DNA of 64,000 nucleotides, from assembly GCF_000708205.1 (NCBI RefSeq), contig NW_014575560.1, positions 870,501-934,500 on the forward strand, given 5' to 3'. The notes under the pieces are model-generated. The model was not told where the DNA came from and searched no databases. It saw only the letters and a list, made by a program, of their open reading frames with translations. Source of the stretch: Mixia osmundae IAM 14324 (Eukaryota; Basidiomycota; Mixiomycetes; Mixiales; Mixiaceae). Made by a program: the position numbers and the translations under genes. Positions 23,910 to 35,400 of the stretch are shown here, piece after piece (positions within the stretch are counted from its first letter, which is position 1; each line of letters opens with the position of its first letter).

Positions 23910-26313
23910 TCAGTATCGTAGGTAGCCGACGGCGAGCAGAGGAAAGCCAGCCATGAGTCCCAGCCAGAAGAAGGCCTGCGCTCAAGTGATCAGCAGTTGT
24001 TCAAGCCTTCTGGGCTCTGGTGACGTACATTTCCGAGCGTCGGATACCGTTTGAACACCGGTAATTGACCGATCATGATCAGTGGCAGCTGTGACATCTG
24101 AGAACCAAACTGTGCACACGAGTCAGCGATGGACCCTCAAAATCACCATATCACGCACAATGTAGAAGCGTATCTTCTTCGATACGACCGCCATGACGAG
24201 TTCGTGCATGCAGGCCGACAGGAGAAATGTCATGCTGCCTGCCACAAATTTCGACATGCCGAAGCCGAGGAAAGGCTTGTAGACGTGTCGAAGCAGGAAG
24301 TGGTGGACTGGCTTGTTCCAAGCTCTCGAAAATTCGCCGAATTCGCGAGCGTTCCACCAGTCCTCGTAGAAGCCGCGATCGGCATAGTAGGTGAGCTCTG
24401 CAAAGGCGTTGCAGATACATTCGAAGATGATGTAGAAGAGAAGCAGATAGTTGAGCATGAAAGGCGGAGCGAGATCGAGTGCCATGCCGAGCACGGTCGA
24501 GTCGGCTTCCGTCAGCGGCATTACGTAATGCTCTGTGATGAGATACAGGATGGAGAATGTGCCGAGGGTGCCGAGCACTTTTTCGACGACATACGAGTAA
24601 CGGATTCTGGCACACACTTTCAGCGGCGACAATGAGCGAGTGTCATGAGCTTACCTGTTCGTTCTTGGATACTCGAGCTCGTAGACAAGTACCGGTACGA
24701 GCAGATAATCGAGATAATTTGCATAGGTGATGTTGTGGGGCCAGCAAGTCTGATGCTTCTCTTGCGAGACGAGGGAGTCTTGCAAGTCTACAATCTCGCT
24801 TGCGAGACCGGATAGCTTGGTATCGGGGTGACTCTCAAGCAGGGAATAGTCAATGTCACTCGAGCCGCTCGCCGGATGAGCTGCGCCATTCAGGGCTCCA
24901 TTGCCGTTCGCCACATCGTTGCTCTTACTTGCTTCATTCGCCGAGATAGTGCGCTTACGACGAGTAAGTGAGCCGTTCTGTGGCTTCTCGACCCCTGAAG
25001 CGTCCGCGTTGTCCTGTCCGTCGAGGGATGCTTTCCCCTTTTCTTCTCGAGATAGACTCATTGCTTTCTCAAGACCCCCGGATTGTTCTAAAAGCTCTGA
25101 GAGGCGTGGCCGCAGCGTTTTGAGCGTGAGTACGTTTGCTGATAGCTGACCGTTAGTTGCGCAATATGAGTGAATCTTCATAAGCATCACGAGCGAGTGA
25201 AGCGTCATGAAGCCTGATTGCACCCATGGCCAGTTCCTGCGAGTGCGTGAGCTGAGTAAGAGCCGGCTTTGCTTGAGAAGACTGACCTATAGAAAGTCCA
25301 ACGGACTGCGGCGAACAGAAACGCAGCTTGCACAAGGTGCTGTATGACCATGCCGAGACCGTAGTATCTGATCCAGTCTCGCTTCATCATCTGTGTGCTG
25401 GAATGAGTGACTACTTGGGAAGGACAAGAGTTGACTCGCCTTGACGAAAGGCACACAGAGGAAAGTGCTAGTGACCATGACAGCGTCGGACAGTGCGAGG
25501 ACTTTGGCGTCCTCGCTAAACAGCGCAGCAAAGCGCAGACTGACAGCGACGCCTGATGTGATATAGGATGTGTAGAGCGTCCGTATGGCGGCGATAAAGA
25601 TCAAGAGCCAGAAGAGAACGTAGAACCCTCTGAAAGGATCGGCGGCGTACGAAGCGTTTTGTCTATCAAAGTGAGTGGCGGTCGAACTGTCACGGGCCCC
25701 GTTAGCTGTATGGCTTGAGAGTCAGACAAAAGGCCTACACGGCAATGTGCTTGACGCGTGGCCGGCGCTGTCTGCCTCTGCTGCTGACAGACGCGACGGG
25801 TTTGAGTGTGACGGAACCGTCTCCGTGGACTTGTGATTCGACGTGGGTTGCGTCAGAATGGACGATCCGGGTCGTCTGGGTCTCTGTTGTCTTGTTCCTG
25901 CCCGACGTCTGACGAGGTGGCGAGTCATTGTTGGGGGCAATAGCATTACTTGGGAAAGGTACGTCGCCACGCTTTGTTTGCCTCTGACCTGGCGTCTTGG
26001 TCGTGACAAAGGTCGTCGCTTCCATCGAGTCTGTCGCAGAGCAAGTGAGCTTTGTCTTTGTCCTCTACGGAGTACGAGCAGACTTGCCTCCCTCTGAGCC
26101 TGCAGATGACATGCTCCCATTGGTCATGCTCCGATTCTGTCGCGGTCGGGGCAGGCCCGTCGGCACAACGCCTGGCGTGCCTTCCATGGCGCCCATCTCT
26201 TTCTGGAGCAGCACTCGCTGACTGGCCATGGTGTCAAAGCGTGGCCGTGAGACATTTGCGGACTCGTCCTCCGTGGGGAATGACTCTGTCGGTCGCTGCA
26301 TCGTGCCAAGCAT
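23910..26313 (-). CDS. ARE2: Sterol O-acyltransferase (ARE1/ARE2, MBOAT family)
   Basis: Makes steryl esters for lipid droplets at the ER. Exons (minus) 26313-26088, 26030-25739, 25686-25440, 25390-25287, 25236-24655, 24606-24159, 24109-24029 and 23975-23910 join in frame to ~681 residues. Marks: FRGFYVLFW start of the membrane core, FYEDWWN motif, and ACMHELV with the active-site His, followed by several hydrophobic helices and a final FFWLGL...YLRY tail. A Ser/Lys-rich disordered loop of ~100 residues interrupts the core, as in yeast homologues. The third exon-intron border uses a GC donor (25439-25391). The first exon, joined by another proposed GC-AG intron (26087-26031), is tentative; a shorter protein from ATG 26023-26025 (604 residues) is possible. 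Confidence 0.9.
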
Positions 26314-26887
26314 GACGCAATGGTGCTCCTGGGCAGCAATACGTCTGGATGGTAGGTGCCTTATATCTCGATACAGCCTGCTTGTCAAGAGCTCAGCCGA
26401 TACTTTGGTGCGGCGAGAAGGAGTCGCGCCCGTGTACGGCGCACTTTGGCTTACGTCCGCTCGAGCGCTCCAGCTGCATGTCGATCTTCGGGCATAAGGA
26501 CGTTGATCAAGCAGACAGGTCGACTCGATGCGCAAGTGACAACAGCAGCAGACTATGACGATGTCTCGACGATCATGCATCTCGAACTTGGATCAAGACG
26601 TACAAGAATTTCTCTTGGCGATGGCGAATTCCGCCAAACCGCCCTTGCAAGCCTGCTGAAAGACGCTGCAAGCAAAGCTTCGATACGACCTCGGGACCTC
26701 TGTCCTGCAGAATCCTCAATGAGCCCCGGTCGCAGACGCCGAGCTGCCGACGATCGCCTTGTTGGTCAAAGCGGCTAAATCCGTGTTCTGACCGAACCAT
26801 GCCGGCCGATAGAACGCGCGTTTCCCTCGATGCACGGCGAGCCTGTCCACACGGCTGCTCGCAGTCTTCCTGTGCGCGTGAACGAGC
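26314..26887. other. Intergenic region between divergent ARE2 and FAD monooxygenase genes
   Basis: About 570 bases separating two divergent genes of lipid or oxidative metabolism; both promoters should lie here. A plus-strand frame (26356-26778) and a minus-strand extension of the ARE2 first exon are open but contain no recognisable domain and look like chance frames. No RNA gene or repeat seen. Confidence 0.4.
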
Positions 26888-28117
26888 ATGTCCATTCTGG
26901 TGTCAGGTGCTGGCATTGGGGGCCCGCACTTTGCCTACTGGGCGACCAAAGCTGGCTTTGACGTCACTGTCATTGAAAAGGCCCCCAAGCTACGCAAGTC
27001 TGGACAGAATGTCGACATCCGGGACGCTGCGCTCGAGATCATCAAGCGGACGGGCACCTATGAACAGATCTTAGCCAGCTCGACGGGTGAGGAAGGGCTC
27101 TATGTCGTCGACGCAAACAATCGCGTCTGGGGTTCCTGGCTCGTCGATAAGAGCGGCAAGAATGCGTCGCCCACATCTGAGAATGAGATCTTGCGTGGCA
27201 CACTGGCAGACGTGCTCTACCAGGCAACGAAGGAGCGTGTCGAGTACATCTTTGGTGATCATATCACCGCCGTCACAGATCTCGACGACGGCGTACAAGT
27301 CGGTTTCGCCAGCGGCAAGCCTGAACGCAAATTCGACCTGCTCGTCTGCGCTGATGGTATGTACAGCTCAACCAGGAAGCTGATCTTCCCCGAGCTCGGC
27401 AAAACTTGCCTCAAATCATTAGGAGTCGTGATGGCCTACTTTGCCGTGCCGCTCCAGAAAACTGACGACATGTTCGCTCGCGTCTGGACGACAACAGCCG
27501 GCCGCTGCCTCTTCATACGTCCCGATAAGCTTGGCGTCATGCGTTCCTTCCTCATCACTCGAAAGACAGCGATCTTCGACGACATCTACAAGGTCTCACC
27601 CGAGAAACAAAAGCAGATGTTTTATGAAGCCTGGCAAGGCGCAGGCTATGAGACGCAACGCATCATAGACGGCATGATGAAAGACGATGACTTCTACGTG
27701 CAGGACGTCATCCAAGTCAAGACGGAAACTTGGTCTCGCGGTCATTCGACTCTGCTCGGCGATGCGGGCTACTGTCCGAGCGTCTTCACCGGCATGGGTA
27801 CGAGTCTGGCTATTCTCGCCGGCTATGTACTCGCAGGCGAGCTCATGGTAGCGAAGAAGGGCGATAAAGTTGACGTGGCTCAGGCGCTCGAGGGATATCA
27901 GGCTAAATTGCGTCCGTATGTTCTCGAAGTACAGCAGCTACCTCCCGGCTTCCCACTCCTCGCCTTGCCACAGTCACGTTTGGGTGCTCTGGCTGTCAGG
28001 GTTGTGTTCGCCATCGCCTCCCTACTCACGCCGCTGCTCGTCTACTTGCAGGGCGGCGGTATCGAGCTGGAATACAAGCTGCCTGCATACGAGTGGCCAG
28101 ATGCTGCTGACAAGTAA
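26888..28117 (+). CDS. FAD-dependent monooxygenase (aromatic hydroxylase/TetX-like)
   Basis: Intronless, 409 residues, ATG at 26888. The N-terminus is a dinucleotide-binding fold (SGAGIGGPHFAYWATKAG, residues 6-23) ending in an acidic FAD-ribose contact (VIEKA). The middle has CADGMYSSTR, the DG motif of flavoprotein monooxygenases, and LLGDAGYCPSVFTGMG (GD motif) that contacts FAD. Such enzymes hydroxylate small aromatic or polyketide substrates using NAD(P)H and oxygen; the substrate cannot be read from sequence. A hydrophobic C-terminal segment (VVFAIASLLTPLLVYL, ~375-390) suggests membrane attachment. Downstream THADA is in the same direction, 170 bases away. Neighbouring P450 and acyltransferase genes make a metabolic grouping possible but unproved. 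Confidence 0.9.
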   Translation: MSILVSGAGIGGPHFAYWATKAGFDVTVIEKAPKLRKSGQNVDIRDAALEIIKRTGTYEQILASSTGEEGLYVVDANNRVWGSWLVDKSGKNASPTSENEILRGTLADVLYQATKERVEYIFGDHITAVTDLDDGVQVGFASGKPERKFDLLVCADGMYSSTRKLIFPELGKTCLKSLGVVMAYFAVPLQKTDDMFARVWTTTAGRCLFIRPDKLGVMRSFLITRKTAIFDDIYKVSPEKQKQMFYEAWQGAGYETQRIIDGMMKDDDFYVQDVIQVKTETWSRGHSTLLGDAGYCPSVFTGMGTSLAILAGYVLAGELMVAKKGDKVDVAQALEGYQAKLRPYVLEVQQLPPGFPLLALPQSRLGALAVRVVFAIASLLTPLLVYLQGGGIELEYKLPAYEWPDAADK

Positions 28118-28287
28118 TACTGCGACACTGCGCCATATACTCATGTATGCACGGGATGATGCTTTGTACGGGTCTTGGGGGAGTCTCTGCGCGCTTCCTT
28201 GCAAAGCCAGGCGCGCAGTGAACATCGGCCGTGCGCGTGAGCAGCAAGAAGATTTGACGCGACAGAATTTGTCCTGCTGCTCGCTGC

Positions 28288-31200
28288 ATGTCGAAGCACC
28301 TTTCATCGCTCCATGAGGATGTCTCACTGGCTCGCAAGCAGCATGGCCGACGCGAAATACCCTCGGCTGACTACATCACGTCTATGGTACGCGCAATCCT
28401 CAAAGCAATGTCGAATGATCAACTTGCTCTCTTGCCTGCTCAAGACCAATGGAGCTCATCTGCAGTCGGCTTGCGCACGCTTGAGGTGCTCCTCGCATGG
28501 TCGGCAAAGTCTTCGGGCCGTTCTGCTGTAGAGAAGCAGCTTTTGCCTATTTGCCAGCGGGCATACGCAATTTTTGGCAACAATCGCAAGGAGCTCAATG
28601 ACCTTTGCCAGAACCTGATCACGACCTGCCTCACCCGGGAAAGCTCTGGTGAGAACCAGAGCCTCGAGTGTCGAGAATGGCTTTGTGCAGTACTCAAGAA
28701 TGCAGAGGATCTCCTCGGCGACAAGCGCGCAATACTGTGCTTGCAAGCGTTGCTGAAGCGGATGAACTCGAGAGATGTACAGACAAGCTTCCCGGGGCTC
28801 TTCCCTGCCATACTCGAGCACATTCACGATTACAACACGGGCGTGGCCTGTCGCAAATTGGCTCTTGAGTTTGCAAGAAAGCTCGACTCTGTGGAAGCCC
28901 TCGTACTGCCTTTGGTCAGCGTGGTCAGCCACGCTCAGCCCGCCGAAGTCAGTACGTTGTCAGATCTACTTGCAGAACTGTTCCGCGAGCATCCAATACT
29001 CTATCAGAATCTGCTAGACGAGCTATCCGGCGATAGCGCCGTTGCACAGAGATCACGTCTCGCACTGATTCGGCCATCTCTGTCGGCCAAGCTCATTACC
29101 TATGCCTCTCTTGATTACCATCTTCTTGGCACTTACTTGACTCAGAGAGACGAGACTGTGCGCAGCATTCTCATGGGTGTCCTCGCCATACTGCCTTTTG
29201 CACCTGGGCCTACTCTGTCGGCTCAGCTCGAGTTCGCAAAAAGCTTCTGGCGATGCAACATAGGATCGACGAATAATTCCTTTGTTCAGCAAGATGGCCC
29301 CCGAATGCTTAGACTCATGCTACATAGGCTGCGTATCGCATCTGTCGTGCCCTCGAATCGAACTGGGGCGGAGGCAAATCCCATGCTCGAGGCCTATATG
29401 GCGCTCGCTGACGTTCGGGTCTATCTCGAATGGCTCAGAAAATTTCTCGTCCAAGGCTTGAGCCCGATGCGGCCACATCGAATCAAGGCCAACGCCATAC
29501 GTCTCCTCGCAGTATTGTTCGAGTCTGGCTTAGACGCGAGCTTTGCGCTCGCGGGTAAGAAAGGAGGCACCGTGACTACTGCCAGTTGGCCGCTCGAGCT
29601 TACTCTGGCAGACGCTCACATGACGCAGACCCTGCTTAAATCTCTCTATGCAACCCATGTCGATGTCAAGATGGGCGCATTCGCTCTCCTCTCGCGTTTT
29701 CCGGCTCCTCTGCCTGGCTACGAGGACAGCCGAGCCGGACAAGACTTGCTAGATGCTGCACTCGAATCAATCAAGGCTCCAAGTGAAGCAGCAGTAGCGA
29801 CTGGATCGCTCATTCTTCGTCTCATCCGGGATCAGTGGGTGCTCAAGCAGAGGTGCTCGACTCTGCAGCTCCACACGAGCTCAGATTTTGCGAAGCCCGA
29901 ATCGACTGAGCTGCCTTTGGGTTCGTCTCATCAGCCTTGCGCGGAAATGCATAGTCTCATGAGACCTTCCAGAACGCCTGCTGCGCCAGGCCCTTGCGGT
30001 TGCTCAGAACAACCTGACGCCGGCAACCTGCGCTACTATCAGGTCGGTCCATCCTGCTCTTGCTTTGCAATGAAGCTGAGATGTATCGTCAGCGCTCTGA
30101 CTGAGCACCTAAGTCCAGATGACTTGCCACTGACTTCTTGGCGCCGCCTCAATCTTGAAGTTGGCAGTCTCATGGAGCGCTTCTGGGATGATCGTAGCAA
30201 ATTTCTTGCCAATCAAACAGCCATCGATGACGCAGCATCCGCCGACTTCACAGATCCAGGCAACATTGAAGTGTCGAACGCTGCCAAAGTCATGACGCTG
30301 TTGACCGCTTTACTCGCCACTCTGCGCAACGTCTTTGCCCGCGCTACGCCTACCGTGAGATCGTCCATATGGACCGTGACCGAGATCGACGCGATTGGAC
30401 GCCAGCATGGCATCTGGTTACGCGCTGTTGAGCACTCAGGTGTATACACACGCATTGCGGATGCCTATTGCGATCTCTGTACCTGGCTCGATTCATCAGA
30501 TTGGGCCGAGGGTAGCGATCTGATCGACGTGTGGCTAGCAGAGCATCTCGAAGATATGTCGCACAGCAAACTCAACAATACCAGACGCAGCGGTGGTACC
30601 GCCCTCTGTTGTCTCGCTGTGCTCAGCGCTATCAGGTCCGCCAGACGTGATCGACTTGTCAGCATAACGGTCGCACGACTTAGGGTCTTTGCCGATACAC
30701 GTCATACTGCCGATGATGTGGGTCCACAAGTTCATGCGCTCAATACACTGCGTCTACTCGTGCAAGATGAACAGCTACGAGACACTATGATGAACCATAT
30801 CGAGCCGTCCTTTCTGATCGCCATTAACACCTTCCGCTCCAAAGAATGGTCTATCAGAAATGGCGCTCTGATGCTGTTTGCTGCACTCGTTGAGCGATGT
30901 TTTAGAGGCAAGAGTCGAACGAAGCAGATGTCAGCTCACAGCTTTTGTATCCAATATCCGACCGTCCTCGACTCGATCGAGAGCGAGCTGGATGAGGTGC
31001 AACCGGGCAGAACTTCAGACGAGGCGCGCTTTGCCTGCCTATCGCTCATCGGCTCTTTCGCTGTCTCACAGGATTCGTCTGACAAGCACATCGATGCACG
31101 TATCGAGCAGCTGCGGCGCAAGACAGAGAGTCTGCTGGGAAATCCGCATTGGATGATGCGCCAAGCGGCAGCGAAAGCCACAGCAGCGTTGGTGACTGCA

Positions 31201-32478
31201 GCAGAAGTCTTGAGTGTCTGTCGATCGATGCTCATCGTTAGCTCCAGCAACGCGACACACGGTCGGCTCTGGACCGTTGCGAACATTGCGTCTCGACTCA
31301 ACGCTACGCAAGCTGAGGACCTCTTGCATGCTTTATGCACCTTCCTTCCACAGCTCAGAGCTGGCTCAGCTGTAGTACTCGCGGCGGCGCTCACCCTCGC
31401 CCATCAGCTGTATCAGATCACTGGGCTGACGCATACGAGTCGACTCGCTACGCAATTGACCTTGCAGGCGAAAGATGCATTTCGCTGCGAAAGCAGCATT
31501 GGACGCAAGGCCCTACATACGTCCATCGCTGGATTACAGCTCCTCGCTTCGCCAACGGCAGGACGTGACTGTCTACAGAGCAAAGAGCCGATTGTCCGAT
31601 CGGCCGTCTTGCGATCCGAGGCAAACCTTGACGATTGCGAGCTCAGGCTGCTCCAACTGGCGCTTGATCAAGCTGGCGACCATAGAGAACGCGCGATGTG
31701 CTTCTCGCGACTGAAAGGATTGTCGACACCTCTCGATGAGCAGCAAGCACAACTGATACTGAAGGAAGCACTGCAAACGACGGATGGTCATCTCAAGCAA
31801 GCGATCTTGCCCTTCCTAGCATGCCAGCAGTCACTTGATGTTTGCCCCGCGGTGACCGCATTAGTCGAGAGTCTCAGCTTAGACGAGCGATCATGGCACG
31901 CCCGTCTAGCTGCTGCTCAATCGCTCGGTTCAAGGATGCTGTCACCAATTATTCCTATCATGCTGTTCGTCGACGACGATCGCGAAGTACGTGACACGGC
32001 AGCAAGTATCCTCGGCGAGGAGAGGGTCGAGGCGATCGCCATCCCGTCTCGCATCAGCTCACTCGGCGCTTGCGACGCTGCTGAGCTCTTATGCGAGCTG
32101 GATGGCCAAAATACCGCGAAGGTCAGACAGCGAGTCAAGGGCAGCATTTTCAGCGCCGAGAGATCGAACATGTTCATCGATGATCTTCTTTGCATCTCCG
32201 CGACATACAACGTTGCGCCAATGCAAGCCGATGCAGGCGACACAGGGCCGTTCGAAGCGAATGTCAAAGCCATCCTCGACTCTCTTGCTTCAATGCTAGG
32301 CGCAGCCGGCGGGTCGTCGAGCCCGCTACATGTGCTGGCAGATCCAGGCATCGTGCTTCAAACGTATCGGCTGATAGCGCTTGTGCGCTTGCTCGGCAAT
32401 CGAGCAGATCTCAAGGCGCGTCTGTCGTGCGACAAGCTGTCATCGCTGCTGGATTGCTATGAGCTCGATGAGATCTGA
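28288..32478 (+). CDS. TRM732: THADA/Trm732-family protein (partner in tRNA 2'-O-methylation)
   Basis: Intronless, 1,396 residues, which stands out among intron-rich neighbours. Trm732, with the methyltransferase Trm7, modifies Nm32 in tRNA anticodon loops. The protein is a long alpha-solenoid of HEAT/ARM-like repeats. Diagnostic DUF2428 sequence includes KMGAFALLSRFPAPLPGYE (~450-475), the LNNTRRSGGTALCCLAVL block (~760-780), and EWSIRNGALMLFAALVERCF followed by FCIQYP (~850-900). No catalytic residues are expected. A Cys/Ser-rich stretch near residues 540-600 interrupts the helices and could hide a small intron, though the frame is open. Its stop codon ends one base before the stop of the convergent NUP84 gene. 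Confidence 0.88.
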   Translation: MSKHLSSLHEDVSLARKQHGRREIPSADYITSMVRAILKAMSNDQLALLPAQDQWSSSAVGLRTLEVLLAWSAKSSGRSAVEKQLLPICQRAYAIFGNNRKELNDLCQNLITTCLTRESSGENQSLECREWLCAVLKNAEDLLGDKRAILCLQALLKRMNSRDVQTSFPGLFPAILEHIHDYNTGVACRKLALEFARKLDSVEALVLPLVSVVSHAQPAEVSTLSDLLAELFREHPILYQNLLDELSGDSAVAQRSRLALIRPSLSAKLITYASLDYHLLGTYLTQRDETVRSILMGVLAILPFAPGPTLSAQLEFAKSFWRCNIGSTNNSFVQQDGPRMLRLMLHRLRIASVVPSNRTGAEANPMLEAYMALADVRVYLEWLRKFLVQGLSPMRPHRIKANAIRLLAVLFESGLDASFALAGKKGGTVTTASWPLELTLADAHMTQTLLKSLYATHVDVKMGAFALLSRFPAPLPGYEDSRAGQDLLDAALESIKAPSEAAVATGSLILRLIRDQWVLKQRCSTLQLHTSSDFAKPESTELPLGSSHQPCAEMHSLMRPSRTPAAPGPCGCSEQPDAGNLRYYQVGPSCSCFAMKLRCIVSALTEHLSPDDLPLTSWRRLNLEVGSLMERFWDDRSKFLANQTAIDDAASADFTDPGNIEVSNAAKVMTLLTALLATLRNVFARATPTVRSSIWTVTEIDAIGRQHGIWLRAVEHSGVYTRIADAYCDLCTWLDSSDWAEGSDLIDVWLAEHLEDMSHSKLNNTRRSGGTALCCLAVLSAIRSARRDRLVSITVARLRVFADTRHTADDVGPQVHALNTLRLLVQDEQLRDTMMNHIEPSFLIAINTFRSKEWSIRNGALMLFAALVERCFRGKSRTKQMSAHSFCIQYPTVLDSIESELDEVQPGRTSDEARFACLSLIGSFAVSQDSSDKHIDARIEQLRRKTESLLGNPHWMMRQAAAKATAALVTAAEVLSVCRSMLIVSSSNATHGRLWTVANIASRLNATQAEDLLHALCTFLPQLRAGSAVVLAAALTLAHQLYQITGLTHTSRLATQLTLQAKDAFRCESSIGRKALHTSIAGLQLLASPTAGRDCLQSKEPIVRSAVLRSEANLDDCELRLLQLALDQAGDHRERAMCFSRLKGLSTPLDEQQAQLILKEALQTTDGHLKQAILPFLACQQSLDVCPAVTALVESLSLDERSWHARLAAAQSLGSRMLSPIIPIMLFVDDDREVRDTAASILGEERVEAIAIPSRISSLGACDAAELLCELDGQNTAKVRQRVKGSIFSAERSNMFIDDLLCISATYNVAPMQADAGDTGPFEANVKAILDSLASMLGAAGGSSSPLHVLADPGIVLQTYRLIALVRLLGNRADLKARLSCDKLSSLLDCYELDEI

Positions 32479-32479
32479 T

Positions 32480-35400
32480 TCAAGCTGCAACGAAAGGATT
32501 GCTTCCTCGATCCAATGCCGCGATGCTGGCGACTCTCACGAGCTCGAGAAACTCGCCCATACGGTTGTGCTTGCTCGTGACGAATGCGAGATAGACCTTG
32601 TAGCGCTCATCGGCCACTGTCGCCGCTAGGTCGATAGCTAATTGCAGGTTGCTGTCATTGTGGTCAGCGAGGCCAAGACAAGTCAGCTGGAGAGGTACCT
32701 TGGGACCCATTGACGAGTTTCGTAAAGCGTTCGATGCAAACGCGTGATAAGCTCAGGGATATAGATGTGGCGGATACTCGAGAGTTCGCGCGTGCGCCTT
32801 TGGTCTGTAGAGATTGATGAGCCATCGTGTCGTGATACGCGCGCAAGTGTATTCACCTTGAGTAGGTTCGAAATTGAGCCAGTCCGATTCGAGTATCTGC
32901 ACGACGTGCTCATTGAATTGCTCGGTGACTTGCCTAAGTGCTGTGCCAAACTCGTGCAAGGCCACTGGTGAAGATCTGCCGACGAGATTAGACCTTTTGC
33001 AGCTTAGGGCGCCGACCTGACGAACCTCTGCGGAGGCTGCTGACTGACTACCTCAGCGCACTGGTTGTGAAGCTGAAGGGCTTCTAGGAAACGAGCAAGT
33101 GAAAGATGCTCTTCGAACAGAGCTAGGTCTGCGCCAGTCTCTGCTGCGAGAGCAGCATTCGTAGGCAGTAGATCCGAAGGGAGCTGCTGAAACGTCATTC
33201 GAGCGGCAAAAGGCTTTCCGCAGGCTGATCACGAGATGAACATGAGTGGCTCGCAAAATCGGCCTGAGGGAGCTTACTGAGGAAGTAGCGACACAGGGCG
33301 TTCGCTTGCAGAAGGGCGTCGCGGTAAGTTCGAGAGTCGAATGTGAGCCATTGTAACGCCCGGATGAGGGTGTCATCTCTGTCATCTAAGCGAGCTTGAC
33401 TGAGCAGCTGCACTACATCTTCCTCGTCTGGTATTTCCTGTTTAGGTTGCCAATTGAGATTAGCGATTGGAGCCGACAGAGGCTAGATCTGCGGACCAAG
33501 AAGGAATCCGCAATGATGAGCTGAACAGTACGCAGAGCAACGCGGCGAAGATCGAGACCGTGCTCAAGGGTTCGCAGAAGTGCTGTGCGTCGAGTGAGCG
33601 TGTCGGCTGCTTCTAGGCCTATCATGCGCTTATTAGCATTGCTTTTGTCTGGCTGAATGCTAGACTGACTTTGCAAGTATTTGCCGTACGAGTCGATTGA
33701 GCCCGAATCGTCGAGATTGGCCGCGTAGAAAGCGACGAGCTCATCCTGTCTCGTCTGATGTGAGCCGTGGCACGGTAAGAGCAGCACAGAACGAACGCGT
33801 CCTTTTGTCTTCAAAGCTCGAATGTATTGCTGGATAATGTAATTCGAGGCTTCGATGGCGGTGTCTTGCTCGAGGGCGCGGAGGAGTAGTATGAGATGGG
33901 AGAAGAAGCGCAGGAGCTGGACTGTCAATCTGATAGCTTCTCTCAGCGTGCGACCCATATAGTATACTGACCGAGGCCTACTCGTCTTCTACTGTTTCGC
34001 CCGAATCTTCGATGCGCTGGGCGAACGAAGACAGCAATCGATCGACCCTTGAGGTGATGAGCAGGCTTTGAGCCACGCGGAAAGGCTGTCGAGCAGACTG
34101 GGCGATCTCTTGCGAATCGGACGAAAGCAAGCTGTCGAAAACGTTGGCCAAAGTGGACTTGATGGGCTGACTGGTATAGTCTTCCTCGTTGCGTGAAGGA
34201 GCAGTGGGCTCAATTGTTGCCTCGGAAAGCCAGAAAGAAGCCGCTTGAGATCGCGAGAGAGCATGATCGACTTGGGCCTCAAAGATGCCGTTGACATGAG
34301 CCCATAGGACGTCTTCCCAGCTCGAGCATACTGGCAGCACAGACGCTACATCGCCCGAAATGGCACCATAGAGTGCTCGTTCATAGGGTGTAATAGTCGG
34401 CTGGTTCAAAGCGAGCAGTAAGCATATCTTCATTGAGAATGCGAGCCTACTCACACTCGAGGCAATTCTCCGACATACTGACTTCCAGAGCTGCCTGTTG
34501 AGATTACCGGTAGAGACAGCTGTAGCGCCTTCGTCCATGGCGCCGTCGTCAGGTTCTGAGCCATCTGGGGTAAGCCCGGCGTCGATCATGTCAGATACAG
34601 TAAGCTTACCGAGCAGAGGATCCTGCCAGAGCGTGCCACCGCGAAGGGACGCAGTACGCCAGGACTGATCTGATTGGGCGCACATGTCGAGTGCCTGGTC
34701 GATCTGACCCGCTCTCACGTATTCGAACAAGGATCGCATGAGTGCTTTCTCGTAGGCCTGCAAGATCGATGATGAGCCCGAGACCACGGAAAGAGTGAAG
34801 AAAATTTGACGAACGACATCCTCTGATTCGAGACGTGCGCCTTGTCTGTCGACTGCGTCCGGATCGAGCTCGGTGACGAGACCGGTAGGAGCAGTCGCGC
34901 CGCGTCTTTTGGCATCTTTCAGCTTGTGCTTCGTATGTGGAGCGTAGCCTCTCCTGATCTCTGCAGGAGAGAGCGACGTCGTCGTGGCGTGGAGCCAGTC
35001 TCTGACGATGGAAAGCTGAACGAGATCTGTTCGGGATTCGATGTAGCGAGACACGATATCTGTCGGAGTCGAATAATATGACCAGCTTGTGCTACTGCTC
35101 TGGCCGGCCTGGTCTGCATCTACGGGGCTCGGTCGATCTGTCATGCGTTCACTGTGGTCTGGATGAGCTAGTAGAGCGAGATAGAAGAGAGAAAGGAGAC
35201 GAGCATGTACAGCAGATGGACGAGTTGCCAAGTATCGCGCTCGAGCTGCCATGCCTCTGTCTCCTCGGGCGTGGCGTCGAGCGGCAAGTCTGCCATACTG
35301 CAAGCATGACCAACAGTGAGCTCTGCATTTGGCAAGACCAAGCCTGGGACGGGACATACAGCTCGTCGAGGACGCTTGACCATACTGCTGCTAGACCTGT

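Noticed and set aside
24129-24635. 168-codon plus-strand frame
   Set aside because: Exact antisense of the sterol acyltransferase core exon, whose FYEDWWN and MHELV motifs show the true strand.
26356-26778. 140-codon plus-strand frame between ARE2 and the FAD monooxygenase
   Set aside because: Arg/Ser-rich composition without hydrophobic core or motif; no supporting start context; lies in a divergent promoter region.
21900-28117. Full secondary-metabolite gene cluster
   Set aside because: No polyketide synthase, peptide synthetase, terpene cyclase, transporter or cluster regulator in or next to the block; reported only as a possible tailoring group.
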